DNA of 64,000 bases from Sphaerulina vaccinii (taxonomy: Eukaryota > Ascomycota > Dothideomycetes > Mycosphaerellales > Mycosphaerellaceae), in assembly GCA_022570795.1 (NCBI GenBank), contig JAKUDP010000014.1, positions 434,001-498,000 of the forward strand. Reading direction: 5' to 3'. Below, piece by piece: positions 1 through 11,167 of the stretch. The first letter of the stretch is position 1; every line of letters starts with the position of its first letter. The translations under genes were made by a program, and so were the position numbers. The notes under the pieces are model-generated. The model did not search any database. It saw only the letters and a list, made by a program, of their open reading frames with translations, and had not been told where the DNA came from.

Positions 1-685
1 TGATCGGCACTCTATGGCCACCTTCCCACTCCATCAGTCTCCGCGTTCCCGGTCGACAGTGCAGCTCGTACAGCTCGCGGTGCAAGGGCAACCCCGGGTC
101 TGCCAGGCCATGAACATGTAGAGTCGGCAGGGAAAGAATTGCGCTGGCAGAAGTGCGGACCTCATCGCGGACGCCGTTGAACGAGACCACGGGTGCTCGG
201 CCAGCGAAGATGACTGCAAATCTCCATGGTTGTCGCCAGATGAGGTCTGATGACAATCTAGCATCTCTCGATTGGGTGTGTAATGGTAATCCTCTGCGAT
301 GCTGGACCTCGAGCAGCAAGCTCGCGGTCATCTTCCCTCCTTGACTGAAGCCAAGAAACCCAATCCACTCCCCAGTCCAGCCAGCCCGGTTATCAATCTC
401 TATAGCGCGGCTCAATTGGCGTTGTACATCTTCCACAGACTGCATTTCACCGCTGGGAAGAAGCCAACTCCGGAATGGTCCCATATCTTCATATGTAGGT
501 ATAACATCGGGTCCAGGACCTGACAGAAGAGGTGCATCGACGAAGACGAGGCGGAACAGCGGTGATAGATGGCGTATGAGAACTCGACACTGAGTCTTGA
601 AGATTTCCGCTGATGACCCGCCGCCGTGGAGGCAGAGGATACGCGGTATGCTCTTCTGGGCATCTGACGTGGAGTAGAGGCTCAT
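1..685 (-). CDS. FSH1-type serine hydrolase, 3' end beyond the window
   Basis: Single open frame from an ATG at 685 that runs off the left edge, giving 228 codons without a stop. The protein has the FSH1/serine-hydrolase layout of an alpha/beta hydrolase. It starts with an oxyanion-loop motif LCLHGGGSSAEIFKTQ (residues 17-32), followed by FVDAP near 48-52 and a nucleophile elbow GFSQG (Ser114). The acid HGLADP (Asp196) and the base EGGHRVP (His224) complete a Ser-Asp-His triad. Family members hydrolyse small esters or thioesters; in several fungal polyketide clusters a relative releases the product. Here the neighbour is a divergently transcribed P450, so a tailoring or release role is possible, but that is inference. 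No signal peptide is seen, so it is probably cytosolic. The frame does not appear as a closed gene only because its stop lies outside the window. Confidence 0.85.
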   Translation of the reverse strand, partial: MSLYSTSDAQKSIPRILCLHGGGSSAEIFKTQCRVLIRHLSPLFRLVFVDAPLLSGPGPDVIPTYEDMGPFRSWLLPSGEMQSVEDVQRQLSRAIEIDNRAGWTGEWIGFLGFSQGGKMTASLLLEVQHRRGLPLHTQSRDARLSSDLIWRQPWRFAVIFAGRAPVVSFNGVRDEVRTSASAILSLPTLHVHGLADPGLPLHRELYELHCRPGTRRLMEWEGGHRVPI

Positions 686-1097
686 GTTGGTCCAGTAGTG
701 GTCTTGGTATTGCTCTCTGTGCAGGGTGTGGTATAGGCGCTATTGAGACACGATGAGTTTGGACTCCTTATAGGGAGTACGGGACGATATGCATGCCGAC
801 TGTGGTGCCACCGCTTGGCAGCACACCGCCTTACTCCATGCATGGCTTCGATATGAACTAGGCGAGGCTCCAAGCGTAACCCTGGAATTGGCGATGCCAG
901 CAACCACTGTACAGATCTGGCGGTCACTGGGCTTGGACATTCACAGCCTTGATGCGCTACTGTGTGCAGGCCGGTGTTCAGCAAGCCTTCACGGACATGT
1001 CCAGTCATTGTCCAGGAGTGGAAGACGCGGCCTTGGGCTCAGAGCAGTCGTTCCATCATACCGTTCCACTTGTGTGCACTCATATTTTGTTAGCAGA
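686..1097. promoter_or_regulatory. Divergent intergenic region between hydrolase and P450
   Basis: About 410 bases separate the two start codons, so this should hold both promoters. The P450 frame stays open upstream to 789, but that part has no P450 character. I recognise no specific binding site here. Confidence 0.4.
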
Positions 1098-2950
1098 ATG
1101 GGTTATTTGGATGTGAAAGAAGTGCAGATCAGCATCGCTCTTGTTGCAGGTGTTGCAGCGCTCGCATTCTTGCTGTCCAATTGGAAGTCGGATGAATGTC
1201 AGCACATCCCATTAGCTGGAAAAGGCAGTCGGCGGCAGCGAGTGAAGGACTATCACAAGTCAGCAAAGAAGATCTTCATCGAAGCATGCCAGAACGTACG
1301 TGATCCTCGCGGTCGTCATAGAAGCGTACTCACATCTCGTCCAGTTCACCTCGCTCTTTCGCGTAGCTACACCTGAAGGCGATTATGTTCTTGTGCCATA
1401 TCACCTGGTAGGATAGTCAACTGGCTATAAATCCTTGGCGTAGTCTTGCTGATCTGGATTTCGCCTGCATAGACGAGCGAATATGGTTCTGTTTCTGAGG
1501 ATGTCTTCAGCCCACATGCTCCATTTGACCAGGTAAGTTGAATGCGTTCATAGGATGACAGTTGACTGACATTCTTTACAGTTCGTCGAAAAGGCCATCA
1601 CGGACATCAACATCACTTCGCAAGCCTTGATTTACTCTGTCAAGCAAGACCTTACACCTTCGTTGGGAAAGATCACGCCTCAGCTGTCCGAGGTGGCCAA
1701 GGACGTCGTGGAGTCTGAACTCACGAACTGCAATGACTGGACCGAGTTGGACCTACATCACAGCCTGATCAGCATGGTGACGATTGTATCGGGATGGGTA
1801 TTCGTTGGACCCGAGTACTCTCGCACCAAGGAGTACCAGGATCTTGCCACAGACTATGCCCAAGTTGCATTTGTTGGTCCAAAGATGCTGCAAATGTTTC
1901 CCACGTTCCTCCGGAGAGTAGTTGCACCGTTTCTACCTCCATTGAGACGTGTGAAGCGTTTCCATCAGCGCATCCACGATCTCTTGGGACCTGGTATAGG
2001 GCTCCGTAAGACACAGCTTTCGAAAGGACAGTCTCGATCTGCAGATATGCTTGACTGGCTGATCGTCAATGCCCACCGATTCCCCGACGACATCAAGTCG
2101 GATCACGACATTGCTCGAGTACAGCAGTCTCTGAGCGCCGTCGCCATTCATACGACTGCTCTGACTGCGCTTACGACGTAAGTCCATGTCAAAGATACGG
2201 CTCCCAATCATGCACCGAGTTACTGACAAGAACAGCATGTACGATCTTTGCTGCGAGCCCGCGATCATGGATGAGCTGAGGACTGAAATCGCAGCGGTTC
2301 TGGCGAAACACAATAATGAGCTCACCGCTCGAGCAGTCTTCGACATGACACTGCTAGATGCAGTATGCAAGGAGTCGCAGAGACTGAACCCTGCAGACCT
2401 AAGTAAGCACGAGAAGATGCTGATTCCACCTCACCTCCGCTGACTATCGGTGTTTCCAGTGTCCGCTAGGCGTAGAGTCATGAAGCCTTACACGTTCAAA
2501 GATGGCTCCAAAGCTCCTGTGGGCGCCATGTTGGCTGTGCCAGTATATGCAATCAGCAGAGATCCGGCGCTGTTCCCCAATCCGGACAAGTTCGATCCTT
2601 ATCGCTTCAGCAAACTGAGAGAGGATGGCAGTAACAGCCACTACCAGTTTGCATCGGTCACAAACGGGACGATGGCTTTCGGTTCTGGCAAGTATGCCTG
2701 CCCTGGGCGTTACTTTGCTGCGCTGGAAATTAAGCTGTTGATCATCCACATACTTCAAGGCTTCGATCTGAAGGCTGTGCCTGACTCCGATGGGGTGGCG
2801 AGGAGGTATCCGAACATGGAATTCGACAGCATGGTGAGTGGTCGATTGTGCAGGACCAGCTCCCTTGAGTCTATCATAGCTTGTGCTAACAGTTCCTAGA
2901 ACATGCCGGATCTGACCAAGAAGGTGCTTCTGAGAAAGAGGCAATCGTGA
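1098..2950 (+). CDS. Cytochrome P450 monooxygenase, seven exons
   Basis: Proposed exons are 1098-1295, 1345-1407, 1473-1532, 1582-2177, 2236-2402, 2460-2833 and 2900-2950. All junctions keep frame and give 502 residues, a normal fungal P450 length. ATG 1098 is chosen because an N-terminal membrane anchor (VAGVAALAFLLS) follows directly. The I-helix reads AIHTTALT, as in fungal P450s of the kaurene-oxidase/CYP68-like group that lack the usual acidic residue before the Thr. KESQR is the ExxR motif, FDPYRF matches the PERF region, and FGSGKYACPGR is the haem loop with ligand Cys442. The enzyme should be an ER-anchored, CPR-dependent oxygenase; the substrate is unknown. It is transcribed divergently from the FSH1-type hydrolase and followed by an ATP-grasp enzyme, compatible with a secondary-metabolite cluster edge. 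Family assignment is firm; subfamily and splice sites of the two small exons are less certain. Confidence 0.88.
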
Positions 2951-3492
2951 GCGGGTTCCGGATCTTGGCCTTCATGACTGGATGACTGCAACTTGGACCA
3001 CGTGTACGAAAAAGATCGTGGGCGAGCAGATGATTCTGTAGTCGAGAGTCGGCTGTGATGGTAGTCCCGAAGCCGTAGATATAGTCTACAGTATGCATAA
3101 TATCAAGAGAAGTGAAGTCTCCTCACTCACGGAGGATCAAGCTTGCCGTCAGCCGAAACGTGGTCAGCCTTGGCATTCGTGCATTTCGTCCGCTTGAATC
3201 CGACTCGGCGACCTTCCTGCTCCTCACATCATCACAAATCATCAATCTGAGCACATCTCCATCATGGACGTATGGACATACGGCCGCTCGTGTCTCACGT
3301 GTCAGCAGACGACACTCTTCCCGGATCGTTCTCGAGCGCCGGCATAGGAAGGAGCGGCGAGGCGTTCGTAGACATGGACCACGCCGTATCGCCTTCTCCC
3401 CTCTTATGCTACATATTGCTCTCCAAGCACCCTCAGTAGGCAACTCCATTCTCATCACACTGATTGGCAAGATTGCGTGTATATCTCGCAGA
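2951..3492 (+). promoter_or_regulatory. Leader region of the ATP-grasp gene with a possible 27-codon uORF
   Basis: Between the P450 stop and the chosen ATP-grasp start lie about 540 bases. A short frame at 3264-3347 opens with ATG and ends with TAG before the main ATG, so it could act as a regulatory uORF. The main frame itself is open back to 3112, but that stretch is Arg/Ser-rich with no domain, so I treat it as leader. Confidence 0.3.
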
Positions 3493-4928
3493 ATGCCTGC
3501 TACTAAGCGAACCAACTCACAGCAACAAGACGATCACAAGCTAAACATCCTTCTCACCAATGGACGCTTTCCGGTATCGCTAGACCTGGCTCGACAGTTC
3601 CGTCTTGCTGGGCATACTGTCTACTGTATCGATCCCATGAGCACACATATCTGCACATTCTCAAGAGCAGTCAAGCAAAGTGCACAAGTCACAGCACCAC
3701 ACAAGAATCCTGCCGGCTATGTCCAAGCTGTCAAGCTTCTCGCCATACGATGGGAGATCGACATCATCATTCCCTTACACGAAGAGATCTTTTGCCTGGC
3801 TGATAGCATGGAGCCTGAGATTTTGAGTCGACTCTTTGCACCACCTTTCGGAATGCTTGTTCAGCTGCACGACAAGTACGAGTTCACCAACTACATGGAG
3901 CAGCTCGGGCTATTAGTGCCTCGGGCCTGGCTCTGCAAGAGTCTTGATGATGTGGTCCAGCTTCCGCTTGACCAGTTTCCAGACGGAATAGCGCTCAAGC
4001 CATGCTTCGGTCGAGCATGTTCTGGTCTATACCATCTCAAGCCTGGCGATCCTATTCCGACCGACCTCAATATCGATGACGAGAACTGGTATGTCGCACA
4101 AGAATGGCTGGCGGGCAATCGATATTGCAGCTATAGTATCGTCAGAGACGGCATGGTCGAAGCAACAGGCTGCTATCCCGTGTTAGACACCATCGATGGC
4201 AGCAGCAGTGTCTTCTTCCGCCAGACTTTCCACCCTGGCGTCTACGACTATATCCACGAGTTCGTCGCAAGGACACCTCCATTCAGCGGACAGATTGCAT
4301 TCGACTTCATCGAAACACCAAATGGACTATATGCCATCGAATGCAACCCACGAGCAACATCTGGTCTACATCTATGGACCAACACACCCTGGTTGGCGAA
4401 AGCCATTACCGGCTCATTACCAAAAGAAGACATCGAACGTCCCATACGACCGCCGAGGACGATGCTAGGGAAAGAGTCCCATGCCCAAGTTGCTGCTGGA
4501 ATGCTCATGTGGCAACATAAGAATGCTACGATCCATGTGTGGTTGAAGCATATGAAGCGATTGGTGTTTACGAGAGATGTGATTTGGAAGTGGCGAGATC
4601 CTATGCCGACTATTGCGCAACCATTCCTATTGACTGAGTACTATCGTAAGTAAAAGGTCCGTCCTGGACAGTCACGATAAACTTGCTAATCGTCTTTTGA
4701 TCACTTCTAGGCATGTGTCGCAGAGCCGGACTACAACTGCCAAAGCTATTTCAAGAACAGCTGGTATGGGAGCCGAAGGGTGAAGATCTGAGAAGGGTGC
4801 GAGCTATGTTCACAAAGCATGTTTCCATTGCAGCTGATAGTGGAATTGAGCTGCAGCCGATGGAGTCTGCGGAGTCTGTGGAGTCATGGGCGACGAGAAC
4901 TTTGACAACTGAAGCGACACCAGCATAG
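3493..4928 (+). CDS. ATP-grasp ligase-like enzyme, substrate unknown
   Basis: Two exons, 3493-4645 and 4711-4928, with a 65-nt intron (GTAAGTAAAA...TTCTAG). The N-terminal half starts with a Rossmann-like strand (LNILLTNGRFPVSLDLARQF) and matches the pre-ATP-grasp domain of carbamoyl-phosphate-synthase-like ligases. The ATP-grasp fold follows: GIALKPCFGRACSG holds the ATP-binding Lys and glycine-rich loop, VAQEWLAGN gives the adenine-hinge Glu, and YAIECNPRATSG supplies the metal-binding Glu and Asn. Such enzymes activate a carboxylate as acyl-phosphate and join it to an amine or thiol. The acceptor cannot be read from sequence. An upstream in-frame extension to 3112 is possible but looks non-coding. 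Adjacent to a P450 and an FSH1-type hydrolase, so it may build a peptide-like bond in a small pathway (inference). Confidence 0.8.
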
Positions 4929-5156
4929 TACACTGTCGATCTACTGCATATTGTTCTGTAGCTATACCCAAAGGCGGTATGAGAAAGTGCTAATTGCGTT
5001 CGTTCAGTGGATGGAGAGGAAAGCTCACCACGGAGTCAGCTTCCGGTATGAATGTTTGCTGCTCACGACAATCTCACCTCTTCGATAATAAGCAAACTCC
5101 ACGCTCATACATAGCACCCCTAGTTCCACAAGAGCGGACCGCGACCATCAGAAGCA

Positions 5157-5807
5157 ATGAGTGCCCAGCCAGACCAAGAAGCGCTAGACTCAGCAATCGA
5201 CAACTTCTGGGACACCCACGCGTTCAATAAAGAGAACCATCTGAAGTACCGCGCCATGCAGACTGGACCCAGAACCACTGCAGAACAACTCCTCCAAGAG
5301 TGGGAAGACTACCCAGGAGACATCAACATCGTCCTCAAGCGGACAGGCCTCCTAGTCGACATGATCGAATCAGAAAATACGCCAGAGAAACGAAAACTTG
5401 CCTCCCAGATCCCGGATGAAGAGTTGATGGCTGTGTTACAGCACTGCATCATGGGAGGCCGAGAGGCAGCTGTGCGATTGGCGCAGGGGGCACATGAGGC
5501 TCGAAAGGCTGGCCTAGAGAGAGTGGCCGAGGACGCTGAAGGACAGATGCCAGTGTTCAAGAGATTGCCTACTGTCTATGCTGCGAGGAATGATAGATCG
5601 CTGAAGCTTAGGGATGAAGTGATGAAAGTTGCTGGAAAGATTGGGGATTTGAGGAAGTGTATTGAGATTGTTGAGAAGGGGTTGGGGAGGAAGATTGTGA
5701 TGGAGGGTGAGGTGGTGGGACAGAAGACTGGGAAAGAGAAGGAGAAGGAGAAGATGAGTGGGGAGGAGTCGATGTTTGGAGTGAAGAGCGTTCATAGCTC
5801 TGTCTAG
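5157..5807 (+). CDS. Hypothetical helical protein, 216 aa
   Basis: Single-exon frame with ATG at 5157 in the context AGCAATGAG. The product is mostly charged and helical: a motif TTAEQLLQEWEDYPGDI near residues 40-56, a central amphipathic region (MAVLQHCIMGGREAAVRLAQ), and a Lys/Glu-rich tail GKEKEKEKMSGEE. No signal peptide, membrane segment or known domain was recognised. A codon pattern with few in-frame stops over 650 bases and the position between two real genes support it being coding. Function unknown. Confidence 0.5.
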   Translation: MSAQPDQEALDSAIDNFWDTHAFNKENHLKYRAMQTGPRTTAEQLLQEWEDYPGDINIVLKRTGLLVDMIESENTPEKRKLASQIPDEELMAVLQHCIMGGREAAVRLAQGAHEARKAGLERVAEDAEGQMPVFKRLPTVYAARNDRSLKLRDEVMKVAGKIGDLRKCIEIVEKGLGRKIVMEGEVVGQKTGKEKEKEKMSGEESMFGVKSVHSSV

Positions 5808-6061
5808 GGCTCGAGCAAGCATGGAAAGTCCGCTCGAGATAAGATTATCGAAAAGTCTGTGCTGTGTTTGCTTGCGATTACTGTAACGTCGAGAAGAGAA
5901 ATCGAGGGATAGATCATTCCTGGTGGGCTTGAACGGTTCTTGGCCGTGGAGACGAGAGCAGAAGATCCAAAGTGTGGTCAATAGCTTTGTCTAGGAGTGC
6001 TGGATCTGTACTCAGCAGTTTCACCATACTGTAAACTTCTCTGTCGATATCCAATTCTCAA

Positions 6062-8156
6062 TCAATTCTTCCACCCCCATCCTCCCACTGGCGGATACCC
6101 CCAAATCTCTTTCGGCACACTCTTCCACCCACACGTCTCCAACGCTCTATCTTTCATCTTCTGGAAATCCGGCGTTCCATTGCCAGTCGTTGGGTCCCAT
6201 CCCTTCGTAGCATTCCATGACGCATAAGGAATAATCGCACCACCTGGAAGTGGCGTCCCAGCTTGTAAATTAATACCATTACATCCCACCGCACTCCCCT
6301 CAGTGATGTCGTTCAATGTGTCTGCGGCAGCACCATAGAGCCAAGGATTAATGAAACCCATGACAGGTAAACCGGCTCGGAGTCGTGCGTCGTTGAGAAG
6401 GGCGATAATGGATGCTACGACGGGCGCAGCAGCTGATGTTCCACCATTGGGAACGGCGGAGCCGTTGATGAAGGTTGCGTAGTATGGGTAGAGACTATGT
6501 GCTGCGATATCCGGAACCGCACGGCCAGAGAAATCCACGTATTTGTTTGAACTATAGTAGTTCTTCGTTTCCGGAGTGATGTAGTCTGATAAGTACGTGT
6601 TGACTTTCGATTTCTGATACCATGCAGTTTTGAAATACATGCTGAAGCCTCCGCCTGTGGCGTTCCATGCGATCTCGTTGTTGTAGGACTGTGTGCCTCC
6701 GACTCCAGTAACGTAGGGGCAAGTAGGAGGGAACTGAGGTTCGAACTGTGGTGCTCCTTCTGTGATGTTTCCTGGTGGCAAGTTGGCGCGACAGACGGCT
6801 CCTGTGCCTTGGTCTCCTGAGGATGCTAGGACTGTGCGGCCTCGCAGGCCGAGCATGCCGATCATGTTGCAGACTCGGGCGGCGTATTTTGGGGGTACGG
6901 TATTTTCGTGGTCGGCGTACGACTGGGAGAAGATGTAGGGGAGTTTAGAGTTTGGTTGGGAGAGGAGGTATTGGTAGTACTCGATGTATGGCTCGTTGGT
7001 GTCTTGGGAGGCGTTTGGACTCTGAAGGTCTGGGATGAAAGGCGCGACACCTAGAGATGATCAGCTTGCGAAAGACCACTCAGTTATAAGACGACTTACC
7101 TCCTGTGATGTAAGTATAGATAGGTAAGCCATCGACGAGTCCTACGATGTTCTGCACATCCAGATTGGCTTCACCATCGGACTCAGTGAGAGGATTTTGG
7201 TCATTGACGCCTCCGTTCAGCAAGGCAAGAACAGTGAAGTTCTGCTCTGGGATCTTGAACGCCTTCTCGAATAGGTCGAGATCTCGGTAACTTGGCGTTT
7301 CATTCAAGAAATTGGCAAAAGCGATGTTGCTTCCAGACTTGGGATCAGCTTTGTAGCCTCCAGTGTTGTATAGCTCGTTGATACATTGGGGAGTCAGAAG
7401 ATCGTAGTGCTTGCCAGTCCTGGCCGATACGTAAGTGGTCGTGCAAGCTGGATCAAGCTGAGGTTGAGTTGGCTCGTCGCGGGTTGTCAGAGTGGGAGTA
7501 ATGTCTTCAGTTTCTCCATTTGGCAGGACTGCTTGGGCCTTCATCTCTCCGAAGTATGTTGTTGGAGAAATGATGTCGATGTACTGAGCAAGATCATCTG
7601 GAACAGAGTAAGACTGCATTTTGTCAGTCAATGCCGGCCCAGGAAGCGCTTGACAAACTCACCATCGTTCGCAGCTTGGTCGTGGTTCCGTCTGTGTACA
7701 ACTGGAACGCAGCGTTCATCATGCTATTAGCCTTCGCCACTGTCGAATCAAAGGTGACCGTTACACCATCACTGGCGATGTTTGTGGCGCCCGACTTGCT
7801 AAGCCATGCCTTGACTTTGCTCGCTGCATCCGCAGACGGCGCAAACATGGCATTCTGGCTGTCGAGATCCTGGTACTGGCCATACTTTGGACTACCTGGT
7901 GTTGACACCAAAGCAAGGTGGGACTCTAGCTTGTCGAGATTCTGATACTGTCTGTTCGGCTTCTCGTCAGACGTGATATCTTGAAAGTTCCGCAAGGGTT
8001 GTATACTTACAATGCTACATTGAGGTGCATCAACGTGTTATTGTACACTGTACTGTCAGAAACGCTCCAGCCATGTGGAAGGCCTGAAAGGCTTTCGTGT
8101 ACCACTGCAGCGTATGCAGGCAGTACAAGAAGGGAAGCTGTATATACAGACCACAT
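6062..8156 (-). CDS. Secreted tripeptidyl peptidase, sedolisin family S53
   Basis: Four exons on the minus strand: 8156-8011, 7951-7663, 7613-7100 and 7050-6062, giving 645 residues with all phases consistent. ATG 8156 is preferred over the upstream in-frame ATG at 8195 because it opens directly into a signal peptide (MWSVYTASLLVLPAYAA). A pro-kumamolisin activation domain follows (for example NLDKLESHLALVSTPGSPKY). The catalytic domain shows the Glu/Asp pair in GEANLDVQ (about residues 292 and 296), the oxyanion Asp in ASSGDQG, and the nucleophile Ser in GGTSAAAP (about 522). The C-terminal calcium-site region resembles the family (ITEGSAVGCNG, GWDPTTGNGTP). It should act extracellularly at acidic pH, releasing tripeptides from protein N-termini. 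Length and architecture are normal; no lesion was seen. Confidence 0.92.
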
Positions 8157-9016
8157 CTTGCCGGTAGGTGAGTTGCAAATAGGAAGAGGCTTCAACGAGC
8201 GTGGTCATGGTCAGTATAAATTAAGCTACTGACCAAGCTTTGCAGTGCGGTGGAGTTGCAGGAACAAGAGCTTATCTTCAAGTACGACCTTGGTGTAACC
8301 TGTCTGATTGGTGATGCAGAAGTGAGGTGGATAGATGCAACGTCAACACGAGGTTCTATGCCGCATCGGGAAGGTCAGATATGGATCTAGTATGAGGGGT
8401 CTGATGGCGGCGAAGATCTTGACCTCTTGGACGAGTCGTAGGAACGATAAATCCGTATACTCGTCTTGATGACGAGGAGTTTCCTGCAAGCGAAGTTCAA
8501 CACGATTGTACAGACCGCGTATATGCGTGACTGCCGGGTTCCGGTGACAGATTGATAGTGCATGTTTCATATATCCCTCACCATCGCGAGTCTTTCTCGG
8601 AATGAGGTCAAAGTGCCTGAGCAACACCAGCACCCTGGTACCAAGATGGTCAGTACCAGCTGTCAGGCGTTGCACTGCAGCAGCAGATGTACTCTTCTTG
8701 ACATGTGGTAGTCTCCTGTCACAAGTATGGACATTTGATGAAGATGGCCTTGGTACGGAAGTAACATCGATGTGTTTGACAGACGAGATGGTGTCTTCGT
8801 CTCGTCCATCTCTTCGAGCTCTCGGTAGCCGGCAAGTGGGTCTTCTGCGACCAGGGTCTTCCTTGCTTAGCGCGACGCATGTGATGTGACGCTGATGAAA
8901 TGTCCAGCTCGCGTCTGAGAAGAGAGAAGACACGCGACAACATCAATTGAGATATTTAAGCTGATGAGCACAACAACATGAACCTCCGATAACATATTCA
9001 ACTCCACAACCAAATC
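8157..9016. promoter_or_regulatory. Divergent intergenic region between protease and SPP genes
   Basis: About 860 bases between two divergent start codons, so both promoters should be here. A 196-codon open frame on the minus strand (8343-8933) has an Arg/His-rich composition and no recognisable domain, so I do not call it a gene. Confidence 0.4.
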
Positions 9017-10867
9017 ATGGCACTTGACACGAACGAGCTGCTCACGGCAGCGGCATACCACTGGCAGCAGAACCGCCCTCTGCTGCCGATGTATGTCCAT
9101 CTACTGCTCTCCGCACTCTTTCCCATCTACACCGGCGCGCACGCCTCCCTCTCACGACCTTCATCGGCCGCTAAACCGGACAAGAAGGAACGCGACGATG
9201 ATGATGAAGAGACAGAAGAAGAGACAGTCCAGAAGATGGAAGGCCTGACTCCCAAAGACGCCATCATGTTGCCCATCATGGCTGGGAGTGTGCTTGCTGG
9301 TCTGTACTGGCTGATCAAGACATATGGCGCTGGAATTATCAACACGGTCATGGGACTCTACTTCAGTCTCATTGGCACATACAGTGTTGGCAAGATCATC
9401 AACGACTCATGGACCACAACCGCCAGTGTGCTCATGCCGAACTACTACTACCATCAGGGCCGACTTTGGAAGGTACAAAATGACAAGCGCAAGGCAGTTG
9501 CACTGGGAGATGATGCGGTCAGCACAAGCAGTCCTTTGGCTAGCACCGTTGGCTCTCTACCACTGCCCACACTCTTACTCAACTTCTTCTGGAATGTGCG
9601 CGACATGGTCAAGAAGCGCTACCAAGTCAACGGCTTCGCTAAGAATCTGTTCGAGTTCAAGATCGCCTCGACACAACACAACGCTCTCTCCGCCATACTT
9701 GGCATCTCAGCCATTCTCTACGCATTGCTCATCGACAAGCCATGGTTTCTGACTAATTTGCAAGGCTTCGCTGTCTCCTATGGTGCATTGCAACTCATGT
9801 CGCCCACCACATTCGCGACTGGAACCCTGATCTTGTCAGGTCTATTCTTCTACGACATCTGGGCAGTCTTCTTCACCCCACTCATGGTCACGGTAGCCAA
9901 GAACCTCGATGTGCCAATAAAATTGGTCTTTCCCAGGCCGGATGACCCAACCACGGCACCAGGAGAGAAGCCCGCCAGAGCCTATAGCATGCTTGGCCTA
10001 GGAGATATCGTGCTTCCCGGGCTTATGATTGGACTGTGTCTACGATTCGACCTCCACATGTACTACCTGCGCAAGCAGAAGAAGGTGCAGAAGCAACAAT
10101 GCGCAGGAGATGTCTGTACGCTCAAGACTGAAATCGAGAAGGCGCCATACGTGACTGTTACTGGCAACTGGGGCGAGAAGTTCTGGACGAGAGGCAGAAC
10201 CCACCCGGAGCTGCCAGCAGCACTATCAGCCAGCTTTCCGAAGCCATACTTCACCGCATCCATGGTTGGCTATGTGATTGGCATGATTGCGACATTGGTC
10301 TTCATGTCCATCTTCCAGCACGCTCAGCCAGCTCTACTCTACCTTGTTCCAGGTGTGCTGATCAGTACATGGGGCATTGGTATCATTCGCGGCGAACTGA
10401 AGGACATGTGGAACTTCAGCGAAGCCATCACTGGTGAAGCTGAAGACGAGGACGAAAAGAAAGATGACGAAAAGCCCAAAGAGTCGAAGGGCTTCTTCGC
10501 TGATCTATGGGCTGAATTCTTCGGCAGTGTGGAGGACCAAGAGACTGAGAAGAAGAAGAAGAAGCAGAAGGATGAAGACGAGAAGAAGTCTGACGAGCAG
10601 AAGACCACCGAGAAAGCAAGGATAGACCCAGACAGCGTCTTCTCCTTCACAATCACGCGTTACAAGCGTGCTGCAGCAGAGAAAGCAGCGACTAGCACTA
10701 CTACTACTTCTTCATCTACCGCTAGCGTCGACGAAGACAGTGTTCTCGTCTCCAAGCCGGATCTGGAAGCTGATGAGTGGATTCAACCACGCAAGACTCG
10801 TTCCTCACGCTTCCGTAATGTGTCTGCCCAGAAAGCGACGACAGAAGAGCATAACTCTTTTTCTTAG
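9017..10867 (+). CDS. Signal peptide peptidase, intramembrane aspartyl protease
   Basis: Single exon, 616 residues. About nine hydrophobic segments carry the presenilin/SPP signature: YD in FFYDIWAVFF (Asp280), GxGD in GLGDIVLPG (Asp330), and the PAL motif in AQPALLYLVPG (Pro438). The two aspartates cleave leftover signal peptides and other type II membrane segments in the ER membrane. The N-terminal lumenal region has an acidic stretch (DDDDEETEEE). The C-terminal tail of about 150 residues is highly charged, with KKKKKQKDEDEKK, and longer than in animal SPP, as is usual in filamentous fungi. No intron is needed. It corresponds to the fungal sppA type implicated in hypoxia/sterol signalling (family knowledge). 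Confidence 0.93.
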   Translation: MALDTNELLTAAAYHWQQNRPLLPMYVHLLLSALFPIYTGAHASLSRPSSAAKPDKKERDDDDEETEEETVQKMEGLTPKDAIMLPIMAGSVLAGLYWLIKTYGAGIINTVMGLYFSLIGTYSVGKIINDSWTTTASVLMPNYYYHQGRLWKVQNDKRKAVALGDDAVSTSSPLASTVGSLPLPTLLLNFFWNVRDMVKKRYQVNGFAKNLFEFKIASTQHNALSAILGISAILYALLIDKPWFLTNLQGFAVSYGALQLMSPTTFATGTLILSGLFFYDIWAVFFTPLMVTVAKNLDVPIKLVFPRPDDPTTAPGEKPARAYSMLGLGDIVLPGLMIGLCLRFDLHMYYLRKQKKVQKQQCAGDVCTLKTEIEKAPYVTVTGNWGEKFWTRGRTHPELPAALSASFPKPYFTASMVGYVIGMIATLVFMSIFQHAQPALLYLVPGVLISTWGIGIIRGELKDMWNFSEAITGEAEDEDEKKDDEKPKESKGFFADLWAEFFGSVEDQETEKKKKKQKDEDEKKSDEQKTTEKARIDPDSVFSFTITRYKRAAAEKAATSTTTTSSSTASVDEDSVLVSKPDLEADEWIQPRKTRSSRFRNVSAQKATTEEHNSFS

Positions 10868-11167
10868 TTAGAAAATGAACAGGACTGCCCGTGATAGCAG
10901 GCAGAATCGACAGAACAGGATAGGACTATGACTGAATGAATGAACGATACGATTACTTTATGTTAATGACTGAAATCATAAGCATCATTCATTGTCTTCT
11001 CAGTGCCTCTTTGTCTGACTCTTGTAGTGTTACAGTATGCTACAGTCGCAGCTTCTATCGATCGGTGCCAATTTCAGCTCTGTGGTATTCTGCTGTGTGC
11101 CATTCTGTCGAATCCGAACCTCATCTTGACTCCATGGTGCCATGCTATGCGAGCGCAGCTTTCTCTC
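10868..11167. other. Convergent 3' region
   Basis: Three hundred bases between two convergent stop codons. It should hold both 3' ends; nothing else recognised. Confidence 0.3.

Noticed and set aside
3112..3492. N-terminal extension of the ATP-grasp gene by 127 codons
   Set aside because: Open by chance; basic, without domain, and the conserved fold starts just after ATG 3493.
8343..8933. 196-codon open frame on the minus strand in the protease/SPP gap
   Set aside because: Arg/His/Ser-rich, no domain or signal, and it lies inside a divergent promoter region.
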